From NCBI GenBank assembly GCA_964561535.1, contig CAZLPZ010000041.1, positions 1 to 12,162 of the forward strand: a stretch of DNA of 12,162 bases, in the 5' to 3' direction. A program made the position numbers and the translations under genes. The notes under the pieces are model-generated. The model did not search any database and was not told the origin of the DNA. It saw nothing but the letters and a program-made list of their open reading frames with translations. The stretch is from CAZLPZ01 sp964561535 (lineage in GTDB: Bacteria; Pseudomonadota; Alphaproteobacteria; Micavibrionales; Micavibrionaceae). Shown one piece after another: positions 1 to 7,007 of this stretch (positions are counted from its first letter, which is position 1; every line of letters starts with the position of its first letter).

Positions 1-41
1 TGAACCATCGGGTTTTTATCTGGCGCGCCGTCGCGCGCGGG

Positions 42-66
42 GGTTCAAATCCAGTTGGGGTCACCA
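42..66 (+). other. tRNA 3'-end-like fragment (T-loop to CCA), possible attachment-site remnant
   Basis: The segment reads like the last third of a tRNA: a TTCAAAT T-loop (44-50), a CCAGT T-stem 3' half (51-55), a 7-base acceptor 3' strand TGGGGTC (56-62), discriminator A (63) and CCA (64-66). The 5' half of the T-stem should be ACTGG but is GGGGG, so only two of five pairs form. The upstream 41 bases do not fold into D and anticodon arms, although GCGCG/CGCGC (23-27/32-36) makes a small hairpin. I infer a duplicated tRNA 3' end, as left at one border by an integrase, or a decayed tRNA. A full tRNA cannot be supported. Confidence 0.4.
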
Positions 67-123
67 TTACAATAAATTTATTCCTATAATGATGCATACA
101 AACCAGTTCTATAACTCATTTTA

Positions 124-885
124 TCAATAAAAACGACCCATAGCCCATTTCATGCTAAAGGGTACCATGACCCCTAAAACGGCAACCCCGATACAAAGCC
201 ACGCCACGGGGGTTTCGTTCGCAAATCCGAAATAGTCGGCAATCCTTGAAAAATCGCCAAACCCTTCCGATCCTTTTTGTGCCCAATAAGAATCCTGGAC
301 ATCGGGGTCATAAATCAACCCCCACGATAATTGAATGGGATGAAATATCAAATACCATCCCGCCAACGCATGAACCTCAAGCTCGCCGGGCCTTGGGGGC
401 ACCGCATCCAAAATAACCCGGGCCAGAATAAAAGACCCGACGACAATTTCACCCCCATGCCCCATAAATAAACTGATGATATGATGAAATTCCGTAAACA
501 TCGCCCCGGCGTACAATATAAAAATTACTGCTGCTGCAATGCCTAACCCCCTATGATGCCGCCATACAAACCAAACACCATAGGCAGCGGCGATGATCAA
601 TCCCCATTCAAGAACAGGTTCCCTCCCGAAATACCACGACATCCCCCCACCATGTTGAAAATCAAAACTTGGTAAAGTTGGATATCCAAATAACCACCAA
701 AAAATCGTATGCCCCAATTCGTGAAAAAATGTGCCCATCATGTCCATGCCAATGGCGAGTAACGACACGGGCCATAAGTCCCTGAGGGGCCCCCAGATCA
801 ACAGAACAGCCAGCACGCCCGCCGCCGTTAAGGTGACGAAGCGGCGGAAGGGAGAGATAAAATAGGCGGAATCAAAATCATCCAT
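124..885 (-). CDS. Polytopic membrane protein with HELGH zinc-peptidase motif (M50-like)
   Basis: This 253-aa, very hydrophobic protein has roughly six predicted membrane segments (about 18-36, 40-61, 93-107, 114-131, 173-190, 228-246). HELGH at residues 55-59 lies at the end of the second segment, the usual setting for the zinc site of M50 intramembrane metalloproteases. The third-ligand NPDG motif of site-2 proteases is not visible. Candidate ligands further on include E132, H134, H135, H143, H182 and a YDPD stretch near 192. The ATG has only a weak upstream TGGA. The gene is divergent from lemA, so it may act with the LemA/DUF2207 cluster, but that is inference. Calling it a metallopeptidase rests on the motif; a non-proteolytic membrane protein remains possible. 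Confidence 0.72.
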   Translation of the reverse strand: MDDFDSAYFISPFRRFVTLTAAGVLAVLLIWGPLRDLWPVSLLAIGMDMMGTFFHELGHTIFWWLFGYPTLPSFDFQHGGGMSWYFGREPVLEWGLIIAAAYGVWFVWRHHRGLGIAAAVIFILYAGAMFTEFHHIISLFMGHGGEIVVGSFILARVILDAVPPRPGELEVHALAGWYLIFHPIQLSWGLIYDPDVQDSYWAQKGSEGFGDFSRIADYFGFANETPVAWLCIGVAVLGVMVPFSMKWAMGRFY

Positions 886-1061
886 TCATTTATCCAAGTA
901 GACACATTCGATGGTGTAGGGTCATTCATTCATGACCTGTTTCTCAAAATATGGCGGTGGACCCTTTGGGGCTTATTTGAAAATAACCCAAGTGACATAA
1001 AGATAATATTAATACCTTATCGGCACGATAGAATGCAGAATTATTCAGGGAGATCTATAAA
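886..1061. promoter_or_regulatory. Divergent intergenic region with inverted repeat and hairpin
   Basis: This 176-bp AT-rich gap separates the HELGH gene from lemA and must hold the start signals for both. It contains a perfect inverted repeat at 920-937 (GGTCAT, 6-base spacer, ATGACC), the size and form of a dimeric-regulator operator. It also holds an imperfect hairpin at 966-991 (TTGGG, GC bulge, TTATT, TGAA loop, AATAA, CCCAA). TTGAAA at 977-982 and GATAAT at 1002-1007 could be a lemA promoter, but the 19-base spacer is long. A good ribosome binding site AGGGAGA at 1047-1053 lies 8 bases before the lemA ATG. Confidence 0.45.
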
Positions 1062-1616
1062 ATGAACACATTCTTTGGTATTATAATTTTTGCCTGCCTT
1101 ATCCTCGCCTATGCCATAATTATTTATAATAAACTGGTCAGCAAAAGGAATCTCTCGGAAGAGGGGTACAGTGGTATCGATGTTCAACTCAAACGTCGAT
1201 ATGACCTCATTCCAAATTTGATTGAAACCGTCAAAGGATATGCCGCACATGAATCAAAGACACTTGATAACGTGACGGAATGGCGGGCACGGGCGCAAGG
1301 TGCTACAAATCCTCAAGATCGGTTTCAAGCCGAGGCGGCTCTATCGAAAGCATTGTTAAATGTTTTTGCAGTATCCGAGAATTATCCAGATCTAAAGGCC
1401 AATACAAATTTTATTGAACTTCAAGGGCAACTGGCCGAAATTGAAGAACAAATTCAATTGGCCCGGCGGTATTATAACGGGACAGTTCGTGATTTGAATA
1501 CATTGATCGAAATGTTTCCAAGTAACTTCGTTGCACAATATTTTCAATTTGAAAAAAGACCATTTTTTGAAGTTGATAGTCCTGCTGAACGTGAGACCCC
1601 TAAAGTACAATTTTGA
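1062..1616 (+). CDS. lemA: LemA family protein
   Basis: This 184-aa protein is of typical LemA length. It has one N-terminal membrane segment (about 4-22) followed by a helical-bundle domain. Family signatures are plain: YNKLVSKRN near 22-30, GIDVQLKRRYDLIPNLIETV at about 38-57, ENYPDLKANTNF at about 106-117, ARRYYN near 134-139 and MFPSN near 150-154. LemA proteins are envelope proteins of poorly defined biochemical role, often encoded with membrane proteases or with DUF2207/TPM-domain proteins. The ATG has a strong Shine-Dalgarno site. The stop codon overlaps the start of the DUF2207 gene, so the two are cotranscribed and probably translationally coupled. The gene is AT-rich compared with the core genes in the window. 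Confidence 0.96.
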   Translation: MNTFFGIIIFACLILAYAIIIYNKLVSKRNLSEEGYSGIDVQLKRRYDLIPNLIETVKGYAAHESKTLDNVTEWRARAQGATNPQDRFQAEAALSKALLNVFAVSENYPDLKANTNFIELQGQLAEIEEQIQLARRYYNGTVRDLNTLIEMFPSNFVAQYFQFEKRPFFEVDSPAERETPKVQF

Positions 1617-3388
1617 TCGTGGTCTATGTTTTCTTCCTAAATGTCAGAATCTTTTTTACGACATTAATCCTTGCGTCAGTTCCCTTTTTTTCTGCTTACG
1701 CACAAGAAATCATCAAGGATTTTAAGGCATCTTTGTCTGTTTACCCAAACGGAAATGTGAATATCGAAGAAAAAATTAACGTTACGGTTGAACACGCCCA
1801 AATAAACCACGGCATTTACCGTGATATCCCGACGGAATATACGGATCGGATGGGTAATCATGTTAATATTCGATTTTCTTTATTAGGCATACAGCGGGAC
1901 GGCGTGTGGGAACCGTACCATATTAAAACAATGTCCAATGGTCTTCGAATTTATATTGGAGATAAAGATACATTGGTTCCACGAGGGGAACATACCTATA
2001 CTCTCCTCTATTCCGTATCCCGTGTGATTGGTTTTTTTGAAACCTATGATGAATTATATTGGAATGTTACAGGGAATGGATGGAATTTTCCGATTGAGCA
2101 TGCAACGGTCCAAATTAACTTTCCCGATGAGGCCTCTATTCAGAATTACGCGGGATATACGGGGCCACAAGGAGCGCAATATAAAAATTATCGGGCCAGT
2201 TCTCATGGCCATTATTTGACCGCCGAAACGACGAAACGATTAAACCCGTATGAAGGATTTACAGTTGCGGCATCGATCCCAAAATTAATTATTCATCCTG
2301 AAACCGGATTCCAAAAAAAGATCGCCTTTTTAAAAGATAACATCGCCTGGTTGATGTACGGCGTTTCAAGTCTTGGTCTATTTCTATTCCTTTTTTTCGC
2401 TTGGTTTCAATGGGGGCGTGATGTCCCTGGTACCATATTCCCCCGGTTTGAACTGTTGAAGGGATTACGACCTGATTTTCTAAGATATGTTTATCGGCAA
2501 GACTATGACATCGGCGCATTTACAATTCTATTTATCGATGCCGCTGTAAAGGGTTATATTAAAATAACGGATACAAAATCGAGTATTCAAATCGGATGGC
2601 AAGATTTATTTGATCCCAAATCGTCAACTCATCAAACCGTCCAGATTTTAAAATCTCTGTTTGGTGCAGGGGGTGGTATTCTACTGCCAAAGAAGACTTT
2701 TTTTGGCAGTACCTCTTTTACCGAAGAAAAACGAAGAGAAATTGCAGTGGCTCTGCAACGTGCTAAAATAGAACATGCTAAATATTTATCAGGTTTCGGC
2801 ATAAATTATTTCACTAAAAATTGGGGAATACGTATTATTGGCGTAGCGATCATCGCCCTAAGTTTACTTTCTGGTTATTTCCTCTCTTGGAATAAAGACC
2901 AACAGGTTATGGTTTTGATCGCAACGTCAATCACGCAAATATGCATTTCTCTCATTTTTTACAAACCACTTAATAAATATACAGACAATGGTCAACGTTT
3001 AAGAGATTATGCCGATGGATTAAAACTATACTTAACGACCGCAGAACAGGCACGTTTAAACAAACTTTACCCGAAAACCATAACACCTGAAAAATTTGAA
3101 GAATTTCTGCCCTATGCCTTTGCCTTGGACGTTGAACAAGAATGGTGTCAGCGTTTTGAACGGCTGATCAGATCAGGTCATGCCACATATAATACAGACA
3201 GATCACCCTCTTGGTATCGTGGCGTTAATAATCAATCGTTCGCTCTCTCGGCCTTAAGTTCCTCTCTCGGTTCAAGTCTTCAAAGCACCATTTCAAGTGC
3301 CAGTACCCCGCCCGGATCCAAAAGTGGCTCTCTGGGTGGCGGAAGTTCCGGTGGGGGTGGCGGCGGCGGCGGGGGCGGCGGATGGTAA
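1613..3388 (+). CDS. DUF2207 domain membrane protein with poly-glycine C-terminus
   Basis: The product is 591 aa. A signal peptide (residues 1-30, ending AYA before Q31) leads into an extracytoplasmic beta-rich region to about 240, with the family pattern NHGIYRDIP (65-73) and ELYWNVTGNGW (147-157). Membrane segments follow at about 244-266, then a cytoplasmic domain, then a pair at about 404-426 and 431-450. The tail holds the RLRDYADGLKLYL motif (462-474) and ends in Ser/Gly-rich sequence with 11 consecutive glycines and a final Trp. This layout matches DUF2207 proteins, which have no established biochemical function. The reading frame has no ATG near its start: TTG at 1613 overlaps the lemA stop, and GTG at 1619 is an alternative. 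Either keeps the signal peptide. It is part of the lemA cluster. Confidence 0.92.
   Translation: MIVVYVFFLNVRIFFTTLILASVPFFSAYAQEIIKDFKASLSVYPNGNVNIEEKINVTVEHAQINHGIYRDIPTEYTDRMGNHVNIRFSLLGIQRDGVWEPYHIKTMSNGLRIYIGDKDTLVPRGEHTYTLLYSVSRVIGFFETYDELYWNVTGNGWNFPIEHATVQINFPDEASIQNYAGYTGPQGAQYKNYRASSHGHYLTAETTKRLNPYEGFTVAASIPKLIIHPETGFQKKIAFLKDNIAWLMYGVSSLGLFLFLFFAWFQWGRDVPGTIFPRFELLKGLRPDFLRYVYRQDYDIGAFTILFIDAAVKGYIKITDTKSSIQIGWQDLFDPKSSTHQTVQILKSLFGAGGGILLPKKTFFGSTSFTEEKRREIAVALQRAKIEHAKYLSGFGINYFTKNWGIRIIGVAIIALSLLSGYFLSWNKDQQVMVLIATSITQICISLIFYKPLNKYTDNGQRLRDYADGLKLYLTTAEQARLNKLYPKTITPEKFEEFLPYAFALDVEQEWCQRFERLIRSGHATYNTDRSPSWYRGVNNQSFALSALSSSLGSSLQSTISSASTPPGSKSGSLGGGSSGGGGGGGGGGGW
3350..3382 (+). 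repeat. Poly-glycine codon tract (11 GGN codons)
   Basis: Eleven consecutive glycine codons (residues 580-590) end the DUF2207 protein just before Trp and stop. The run is almost pure G/C inside an otherwise AT-rich gene. Glycine-rich tails ending in aromatic residues are usual in DUF2207 proteins, so it is likely functional, but the simple repeat could also slip. Confidence 0.8.
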
Positions 3389-3413
3389 TATTACAATTGC
3401 ATAAGGTGCCAGT

Positions 3414-4070
3414 ATGATAACGGGAAATAGTAACTTTGATGTTTATAGACAATATCTAAAGGACGCCTGTGGGCCATATTATGACCTTATTATGCTCTGG
3501 ACAATTCTGGTTGTGTTGGCATCTGGCTACTGGGTGCATGATGGGCCTGTTTTTTATCCCTCGACCGCCTGGTTTTTATTTTTAAATATAAGTTTAATCT
3601 TTCTCTCTTTCTACATCCCCTTTGTTACGTTATCTAAGCTGATTTGGCGTTATTCCGTTTCGCCCGAAGATAGTTTTACTTTTAAAGGAAAACTATGCAT
3701 GGGGGTATGTTTTTTTATATTAAATTGGGTTTTTTTAACTCAAACAGTGGGATATGTTATTCATCGTCAAATCTCCACTGAAGAAGAACGCGTTTTTGAA
3801 GTTGAAGAGACAATGAGCAATGGCTGTCAAAGTTTAAGAATGCGCCGCTGTGATCATGGATTTAGAATGGTCGCGTTAAATAAGCATTTCGGAGCTAACT
3901 TTATTCGTCCAGGCATCATGGAATATTACGAAAATTTTAAAGATAAAGGGGTGCAGCGCATTTTAATAAAGGCCCGAATTTCACCTTTGGGCTATTCCTT
4001 TCCACGGGAAGCCCAAATGCCCCCTACACTTCAAAAACCCGGCGACTATATGATTATCAAGGACAAATAA
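3414..4070 (+). CDS. Unrecognised 218-aa membrane protein, third gene of the lemA cluster
   Basis: I do not recognise the family. The protein has three clear hydrophobic segments (about 23-40, 52-76, 93-116), no cleavable signal, and a soluble C-terminal domain of about 100 residues. That domain is charged and holds two cysteines eight residues apart (C138, C146). A ribosome binding site AAGGTG (3403-3408) lies five bases before the ATG, and the gene starts 25 bp after the DUF2207 stop. It shares the low GC of lemA and the DUF2207 gene, so it probably travels with them. An accessory subunit of a LemA/DUF2207 membrane complex is a guess from position only. Its last bases carry the ribosome binding site of gcdH. 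Confidence 0.85.
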   Translation: MITGNSNFDVYRQYLKDACGPYYDLIMLWTILVVLASGYWVHDGPVFYPSTAWFLFLNISLIFLSFYIPFVTLSKLIWRYSVSPEDSFTFKGKLCMGVCFFILNWVFLTQTVGYVIHRQISTEEERVFEVEETMSNGCQSLRMRRCDHGFRMVALNKHFGANFIRPGIMEYYENFKDKGVQRILIKARISPLGYSFPREAQMPPTLQKPGDYMIIKDK

Positions 4071-4072
4071 CC

Positions 4073-5275
4073 ATGACTATACCCCCTGCCCCCGAAAAAT
4101 CTCGCGCCACATATAACTGGCAAGACCCGCTCCGCCTCGATGACCTCCTCACCGATGACGAACGCCTGATTGCGAAAACCGCGCATGACTTTGCGGCCGA
4201 CCGCCTCATGCCCGGCATTGTGGACGCGAACCGCCACGAACGGTTCGACCCCGATATTTTGCGCGATATGGGTAGCGTGGGATTACTCGGGTCGTTTATC
4301 GATGGATACGGGTGCGCGGGGGCATCGTCCGTGGCGTATGGATTGATCGCGCGTGAAATCGAAGGCGTCGACAGCGCCTATCGTTCCGCCCTGTCCGTAC
4401 AATCGTCCCTGGTGATGTACCCGATTTATATGTTCGGCACGGACGCGCAAAAACAAGAATACCTGCCGGGTCTTGCCCGCGGTGAATTGATTGGGTGCTT
4501 TGGCCTGACCGAACCCGATGGCGGGTCGGACCCCGGTGCGATGACCACCCGCGCGCGCAAAACACCGGGCGGATATACCGTGTCGGGCAACAAACAATGG
4601 ATCACCCATTCCCCCATTGCCGATGTATTTATCATCTGGGCGAAAGACGACGATGACCAAATCATCGGTCTCATCCTGGACCGCGATATGGACGGGTTAT
4701 CCGCTCCGAAAATTGACGGGAAATTCGCCCTGCGCGCCTCGATCACCGGCGGGATCAATATGGACGATGTGTTCGTGCCCGACGATCATGTGTTGCCGGG
4801 CGCGCGCGGGATCAAGGCGCCGTTTATGTGCCTGAATTCTGCCCGGTACGGCATTTGTTGGGGCGTGATGGGCGCGGCGGCCGCGTGCCTGGATATTGCG
4901 CGGGGGTACACGATGGACCGCGTGATTTTTGGCAAGCCATTGGCCGCCCAACAATTGATCCAGAAAAAGCTGGCCGATATGTCGACCGATATTACCTTGG
5001 GCACCTTGGCCGCGTGGCGGTTGGGACGGTTGCGCGACGGCGAAGATGGCGGGCCGGTCGAGGCGATATCGATGTTGAAACGCAATAATTGCGGCGTGGC
5101 GTTAAATGTCGCCCGCACCGCACGCGATATGTTGGGGGGTAACGGGATTTCCGATGAATATCATGTCATTCGGCATATGTTAAACCTGGAAGCTGTCAAT
5201 ACCTACGAAGGCACGCACGATATCCATGCCCTGATCTTGGGCCGGGCAATTACGGGATCCCAGGCGTTTTCGTGA
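4073..5275 (+). CDS. gcdH: Glutaryl-CoA dehydrogenase
   Basis: This 400-aa FAD enzyme of the acyl-CoA dehydrogenase superfamily oxidatively decarboxylates glutaryl-CoA to crotonyl-CoA and CO2, passing electrons to ETF, in lysine and tryptophan degradation. Diagnostic stretches are GYGCAGASSVAYGLIAREIE (78-97), GLTEPDGGSDP (144-154), WITHSPIADVF (176-186) and LEAVNTYEGTHDIHALILGR (372-391). Catalytic Glu is E379 in YEGTHDIHAL, and R104 (YRSALSVQSS) matches the glutarate-binding Arg that separates this enzyme from other acyl-CoA dehydrogenases. The ATG lies 2 bp after the previous stop, with AAGGA (4059-4063) inside that gene. Composition turns GC-rich exactly here, so a core gene has been placed in tight coupling behind an AT-rich cluster. 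Confidence 0.97.
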   Translation: MTIPPAPEKSRATYNWQDPLRLDDLLTDDERLIAKTAHDFAADRLMPGIVDANRHERFDPDILRDMGSVGLLGSFIDGYGCAGASSVAYGLIAREIEGVDSAYRSALSVQSSLVMYPIYMFGTDAQKQEYLPGLARGELIGCFGLTEPDGGSDPGAMTTRARKTPGGYTVSGNKQWITHSPIADVFIIWAKDDDDQIIGLILDRDMDGLSAPKIDGKFALRASITGGINMDDVFVPDDHVLPGARGIKAPFMCLNSARYGICWGVMGAAAACLDIARGYTMDRVIFGKPLAAQQLIQKKLADMSTDITLGTLAAWRLGRLRDGEDGGPVEAISMLKRNNCGVALNVARTARDMLGGNGISDEYHVIRHMLNLEAVNTYEGTHDIHALILGRAITGSQAFS

Positions 5276-5305
5276 TTAAGAAGATAATTTCCTCTCTCCC
5301 GTCCC

Positions 5306-6334
5306 CTAAATCAAAGGACTGTGTACAGGCGCCTGATAGTCCGCAGGGATGAAAACGGCAATAGCCTTATCCATAGGCCATTTTTCAGCAGAACGATTAT
5401 CCCATGAATAATTAAATGGGTACAAAACAATACCGTTTACTTCCTCTATCGGATTATTGCTTGATGGTCTAGCGGCCATCATAAATTTCATGATCCAAGT
5501 ATCACGAAAATTCTTAAGCGTACTATGATGAGAATAAAGCTCTGTCGGATTATTTTTTGAATATGGCAAGACCCGTCCCAATCGAACATCCGTTTTGTAA
5601 GTAGTTTTCAGATGGTTCGTGAAAATCTCTATTCCTTGGGGAGATTCTGCAATCAGCCGACTTAAATTGCTTGCACTCTTGAATACCTCAGTAACATTAC
5701 CCCGGTGCAGACCCGCTGTTGAATGATGAACAACAGACAGACCCTGACTCGACACATTCCCATGTGCCCTAAGTTCGGAAGCCATCCCCGTAACTCTCAT
5801 ATACCCAATGGGTTTAGATTGGCCATCCAAGATCTGGGCAGAACTATTTCCTTCTAGAGCACCTGCAATCCCATGCCTTTGAAGATCTCTTATCGAAATG
5901 GCGGCTAATACATCTCTTGGCATGTATATCGATTCAAATTCCAACTCAACATGCATCCTCTCCCCATCAGAAATCACAATTCGAGCAACATTTTTCTCCA
6001 ATATCCTAAATTTTCCAGATGGAATGCTATCTTGAAACAGCCGGGGGGTCATATGCGCGACCCGTTGTCCATCAATGTCTCGAATATCATATTTCTGATC
6101 AAATGAATTACGAAAATCAACAGGATCTTGATGGCACTGAACCTGCGCCTCCATTGTTTCCGTTACATCGGCAATATCTCTTTTCATCCAATCGGGTGTA
6201 GATCTTGGCACCACCACGCCGGCGGCGTTCGGCTCTTTGGTTCTTAACCCACGCGCCTTTGTTGCGCTGCCCTGACTTCCACGTGGAGATCCACCATCAA
6301 TTCTATCTAAATTATTCCAAGGCCATGCAGTCAT
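5306..6334 (-). CDS. Hypothetical soluble protein, 342 aa
   Basis: I do not recognise the family. The product has no signal peptide or membrane segment. Residues 1-50 are rich in Gly, Ser, Arg, Pro and Asn and look disordered; from about 50 the sequence looks like a folded alpha/beta protein. A short HHST string occurs twice (203-206 and 269-272), and His and Arg are plentiful. AGGA lies 9 bases before the ATG, and a good sigma-70-like promoter sits just upstream, so it is probably a single-gene unit. It faces gcdH convergently with a 30-bp gap and no visible terminator hairpin. Its codons are more AT-rich than those of gcdH and eno. A lineage-specific or transferred gene is likely; I assign no function. 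Confidence 0.75.
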   Translation of the reverse strand: MTAWPWNNLDRIDGGSPRGSQGSATKARGLRTKEPNAAGVVVPRSTPDWMKRDIADVTETMEAQVQCHQDPVDFRNSFDQKYDIRDIDGQRVAHMTPRLFQDSIPSGKFRILEKNVARIVISDGERMHVELEFESIYMPRDVLAAISIRDLQRHGIAGALEGNSSAQILDGQSKPIGYMRVTGMASELRAHGNVSSQGLSVVHHSTAGLHRGNVTEVFKSASNLSRLIAESPQGIEIFTNHLKTTYKTDVRLGRVLPYSKNNPTELYSHHSTLKNFRDTWIMKFMMAARPSSNNPIEEVNGIVLYPFNYSWDNRSAEKWPMDKAIAVFIPADYQAPVHSPLI

Positions 6335-6367
6335 TTTTGGGATTCCTATTGAAATATATTTGAAAAA

Positions 6368-6396
6368 GATATAGTGAATGAATAATCTTATGTCAA
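6368..6396 (-). promoter_or_regulatory. Sigma-70-like promoter of the 342-aa gene
   Basis: Read on the minus strand, a perfect TTGACA (6391-6396) is followed by a 17-base spacer and TATATC (6368-6373, four of six consensus bases). Transcription would begin near 6361, giving a leader of about 27 nt that contains the AGGA ribosome binding site of the gene starting at 6334. Confidence 0.6.
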
Positions 6397-6441
6397 TTTT
6401 TTCTTCGGTAAAATCACATCATAACATTGCGGTAACGGGTA

Positions 6442-6993
6442 TTACCCAAGGGATAAATCCTTCACCATCTTGACCGCGCGCATCGTTTTTCCCGGGTAAC
6501 GTTTAAATTCATGGTCATATTCGCGCACCGCCCGATGACCCATAGCTTCATAAAACCCCTGCCCCGCGAAACTGCCGTCAATATGGAGTGTTTTTGCCCC
6601 TTGGTCCCGCGCATACGCCTCGACCGTGTCATACAACGCCCGCGCGATCCCCTGCCCCTGGGCCTCGGGTCGGATATACAACATTTGTAAATGATGCTCG
6701 GCCCCTTGCATACCATATGACCCGATGCCTAAAATATAGGGAACGGGACCGTGCAAAGGGGTGTCAACGGTGCAAGGTTGAACCGGTTCAACCACGAAAT
6801 ACACCTCTCCAGCCTGCATATGCGTGATATATTTCAATGGGTCACGCGGTTCACCCCAGACCTCAATCACATCGGGGGGGTAAAATTTTGGGCCAATCCC
6901 CTGAATAGACGCCGAATGCGCGGCGGCAATTCCGGCCGCGTCATCGGGCGTCGCACGCCTTAATCGATATTTTGTGGGGTCAAATGATGCCAT
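6442..6993 (-). CDS. GNAT family N-acetyltransferase
   Basis: This 183-aa protein is of normal length for a stand-alone GNAT enzyme, which moves acetyl from acetyl-CoA to an amine. Motif A, the pyrophosphate-binding loop, is seen as LYIRPEAQGQGIARALYD (105-122), after a beta strand with HLQM. Motif B follows as GFYEAMGHRAVREYD (146-160). The substrate cannot be told from sequence. The start is supported by GAGGG seven bases before the ATG, a site that begins in the last bases of eno. The gene begins 14 bp after the eno stop, so it is the last cistron of the tpiA-secG-kdsA-eno unit. Alphaproteobacteria more often have ftsB or pyruvate dehydrogenase genes after eno. Confidence 0.9.
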   Translation of the reverse strand: MASFDPTKYRLRRATPDDAAGIAAAHSASIQGIGPKFYPPDVIEVWGEPRDPLKYITHMQAGEVYFVVEPVQPCTVDTPLHGPVPYILGIGSYGMQGAEHHLQMLYIRPEAQGQGIARALYDTVEAYARDQGAKTLHIDGSFAGQGFYEAMGHRAVREYDHEFKRYPGKTMRAVKMVKDLSLG

Positions 6994-7007
6994 GCGGCGG
7001 CCCTCAA

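Noticed and set aside
44..60. Resemblance of these bases to the anticodon region of selenocysteine tRNA (TTCAAATCCAG followed by TTGGGG)
   Set aside because: The complementary anticodon stem is missing upstream, and no long acceptor/T-arm follows downstream. The segment fits a T-loop plus acceptor end with CCA better.
71..82. 12-bp AT palindrome AATAAATTTATT as an operator or terminator
   Set aside because: It is short, made only of A/T, and lies in an AT-rich gap where such palindromes are common by chance.
3350..3385. Poly-Gly tail of the DUF2207 protein as a frameshift or assembly error
   Set aside because: Glycine-rich C-termini ending in an aromatic residue are normal for this family, and the frame closes cleanly.
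4283..5118. Long open frames opposite and alongside gcdH
   Set aside because: They are low-complexity Arg/Pro/Gly-rich translations of the GC-rich gcdH gene, with no family signatures.
6431..6447. Small hairpin GGTAA/TTACC over the GNAT stop as a terminator of the eno unit
   Set aside because: The stem is only five pairs and no U-run follows on the minus strand.
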